Source: Gp22-AA3 sp964384905 (GTDB lineage Bacteria > Acidobacteriota > Polarisedimenticolia > Gp22-AA2). From it: a stretch of 6,251 nucleotides of DNA. Where the stretch lies: positions 1-6,251 of the forward strand of contig CAYLND010000204.1 of assembly GCA_964384905.1 (NCBI GenBank), written 5' to 3'. Numbering within the stretch: the first letter of the stretch is position 1; each line of letters opens with the position of its first letter. A model generated the notes under the pieces. The model saw nothing but the letters and a program-made list of their open reading frames with translations, did not search any database and was not told the DNA's origin. This document shows, piece by piece, positions 4,604 to 6,251 of this stretch. The position numbers and the translations under genes were made by a program.

Positions 4604-6251
4604 ACCGGCTTGCCGCCCAGAAGCGTCAGCAGCACCTTCGCGTCGGAGATCGTCGTCGGCTCGATGGTGAACAGGTTGTGGTCCACGACGATCAGGTCGG
4701 CGAGCTTGCCGACCTCGATCGACCCGGTCTTGTCCTCCTGGAAGTTCACGTAAGCGGCGTTGATGGTGAAGGCGGCGAGCGCCTCGGGGAGATCGATGCG
4801 CTCGTCCGGCAGGAACGGCTCCTTGGTCTCGCCCAGAGGGCCCATGCGCGTGACGGCGACCTCGATCTCCTCCAGCGGGTTGGCGGAGGAGACCGACCAG
4901 TCGCTGCCGAAGGCGACGACGGCGCCGCTCTTCTCCAGGCTGGCGATCGGATAGATGTAGCGGGCCTGGTCCGGCTCGAGGTACGGCAGGGTGAGCTTGA
5001 CCATGTAGTCGTCGGCGAAGGCCCACAGCGGCTGGAAGTTCGCGATCACGCCGAGGGCGCGGAAGCGCGGGATGTCGGCGGGGTCGAACACTTCGATGTG
5101 CGCGATGTGGTGGCGGGCGTCGCGCGGGCCGTTGGCGCGGCGGGCGGCCTCGATCGCGTCGAGGCACTCGCGGATGGCCGCGTCGCCGATGGCGTGGAAG
5201 TGGACCTGGAAGCCCTCCTTGTCGAGACGGGTGACGTCCCGCTTCAGGGCCTCGGGCTCGACCATCGTGAGACCGCGCACGCCCGGCTTCCCCTTGTAGT
5301 CGTGCAGCATCGCCGCGGTCTGCACCTCGAACACGCCGTCCTGCATGATCTTCACGGTCGTGGCGCGCAGGCGTCCTTTGGTGTACTTGCGGCGCGCGTC
5401 GAGAAAGCCGGCGATCTGCTCCTCGCCCTTGGAACGCTCCCACCAGAGCGACGCGACCACGCGCGCGGTCAGCTCCCCCTTGTCGTCGAGGGCCCGGTAG
5501 GCGTCGAGCGCGTCGTTGTCGACGCTGGCGTCCTGGAACGAGGTGATGCCGAAGCCGTTCAGGTGCTTCAGGGCCCAGCGCAGCCCTTCGAGCCGCTCCG
5601 CGGAGGTGTACGGCGGCGCTTTCTTGTTCACCAGGTCCATGGCGCTGTCCTGCAGGGAGCCGACCGCCTCGCCGGTCGCCGGGTCGCGGTCGATGCGGCC
5701 GCCGGGCGGGTCGGGCGTCGTCTTCGTGATGCCGGCGATCTGGAGCGCCTTGCTGTTGACCCAGGCGGAGTGGCCGTCGCTCGACTCGAGATAGACCGGC
5801 CGGTCGGACACCACCGAGTCGAGCAGTCTCCGATCGGGGATGCCCGAGGGCGCGAACGCGGCGAGCGACCAGCCGTCGCCGAGGATCCACGGCCGTTCCT
5901 TCTGGGCGGCGGCGTACCTGGCGACGAGGTCGAGGTACTGCTCCTTGGTGTTGACGTCGTACAGGGCGCACTGCAGGTGGCTGATGCCGCCGCTGATCGG
6001 GTGGATGTGCGAGTCCTGGAACGCCGGCAGGACCATCCGGCCGCTCAGGTCGACGACCCGGGTGCGCGGCCCGACGTAGGCGGCGACGCCGCGGTCGGGG
6101 CCGACGTAGACGATGCTCTCCTTGCGGATCGCCACCGCCTCGGCCCAGGAGCGCACGGCGTCGACGGTGTAGACCGCCCCGCCCCGCAGCACGACGTCGG
6201 CCGCGGCAGGGCGCGACAGCGCCGTCGGTTCGGGCGGCGCGCCGGGGACGC
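4567..6251 (-). CDS. YtcJ-like metal-dependent amidohydrolase (Amidohydro_3 type), 5' end beyond window
   Basis: Hydrolase of the amidohydrolase superfamily, expected to cleave an amide or related C-N bond at a metal centre; the substrate is unknown. With the GTG at 6192 as residue 1, visible motifs are the first metal ligands in LPAFQDSHIHP (H62, H64), the substrate-pocket region SSDGHSAWVNSKAL (about 137-150), the candidate bridging lysine in VKIMQDG (K281), HFHAIGDAAI (H331, H333), HHIAHIE (H361, H362, H365) and the catalytic aspartate in FGSDW (D431). The C-terminal beta-sandwich signature is GSIEVGKLADLIVVD (about 490-504). This order is that of YtcJ and N-substituted formamide deformylase relatives. 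Translation stays open upstream of 6192 to the edge, reading ADVV immediately before LRGG, which is how these proteins usually enter their first strand. The real start, and any signal peptide, therefore lies outside the window. TAA stop at 4567-4569. Confidence 0.9.
   Translation of the reverse strand, partial: VPGAPPEPTALSRPAAADVVLRGGAVYTVDAVRSWAEAVAIRKESIVYVGPDRGVAAYVGPRTRVVDLSGRMVLPAFQDSHIHPISGGISHLQCALYDVNTKEQYLDLVARYAAAQKERPWILGDGWSLAAFAPSGIPDRRLLDSVVSDRPVYLESSDGHSAWVNSKALQIAGITKTTPDPPGGRIDRDPATGEAVGSLQDSAMDLVNKKAPPYTSAERLEGLRWALKHLNGFGITSFQDASVDNDALDAYRALDDKGELTARVVASLWWERSKGEEQIAGFLDARRKYTKGRLRATTVKIMQDGVFEVQTAAMLHDYKGKPGVRGLTMVEPEALKRDVTRLDKEGFQVHFHAIGDAAIRECLDAIEAARRANGPRDARHHIAHIEVFDPADIPRFRALGVIANFQPLWAFADDYMVKLTLPYLEPDQARYIYPIASLEKSGAVVAFGSDWSVSSANPLEEIEVAVTRMGPLGETKEPFLPDERIDLPEALAAFTINAAYVNFQEDKTGSIEVGKLADLIVVDHNLFTIEPTTISDAKVLLTLLGGKPVYGDFALDGGSK

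Noticed and set aside
4142..5971. 609-residue open frame on the minus strand
   Set aside because: It is the amidohydrolase gene read in another frame. Its composition is extremely Arg-rich, and the other frame has all the enzyme motifs.
1..6251. CRISPR array, tRNA, rRNA, or insertion sequence
   Set aside because: No regularly spaced short identical repeats, no tRNA or rRNA signature, and no transposase with terminal inverted repeats were seen. The only repeat family is the attC-like one.

Overview
The window looks like a piece of a high-GC bacterial chromosome. Its right two thirds (about 1911 to the right edge) hold ordinary, strongly GC-biased coding sequence. Its left third (1 to about 1733) is a short run of integron-type gene cassettes with a visibly more mixed base composition. 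Nothing identifies the species. A secreted 'HFPTSC' TPR protein beside a YtcJ-type amidohydrolase would fit soil or sediment lineages such as Acidobacteriota, but that is only an impression from family knowledge.

Left third: three short plus-strand reading frames are separated by about 90-bp attC-like recombination sites (54-143, 706-795, 1169-1259). Each site is an imperfect palindrome with an RYYYAAC-like left end and a GTTRRRY-like right end. The best one (1169-1259) has an 18-bp stem and two unpaired bases in its left arm only, as expected of attC. It also overlaps the stop codon of the preceding gene, as attC sites commonly do. The cassette genes are a membrane-anchored protein of unknown function (177-701), a small soluble protein of unknown function (863-1174), and a lipoprotein-like gene broken by one in-frame TGA (1272-1733). 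No attC site follows the third gene and no integrase gene is in view. The run is therefore a CALIN-type array (attC sites without integrase) or the distal end of a larger integron whose integrase would lie to the left.

Right two thirds: 1911-3542 (minus) encodes a 543-residue exported TPR-type protein with a clear signal peptide and Shine-Dalgarno. A 254-bp divergent intergenic region (3543-3796) carries a perfect 8-bp-arm inverted repeat that looks like an operator, a 10-bp palindrome, and a leader hairpin overlapping the Shine-Dalgarno. 3797-4603 (plus) encodes an unrecognised three-helix membrane protein. Its 3' end overlaps by 37 bp the 3' end of a convergent YtcJ-like metal-dependent amidohydrolase (4567 to the right edge, minus), whose reading frame stays open through the edge.

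The sequence does not show that the right-hand genes share a pathway. The most unusual content is the cassette array and the decayed third cassette.
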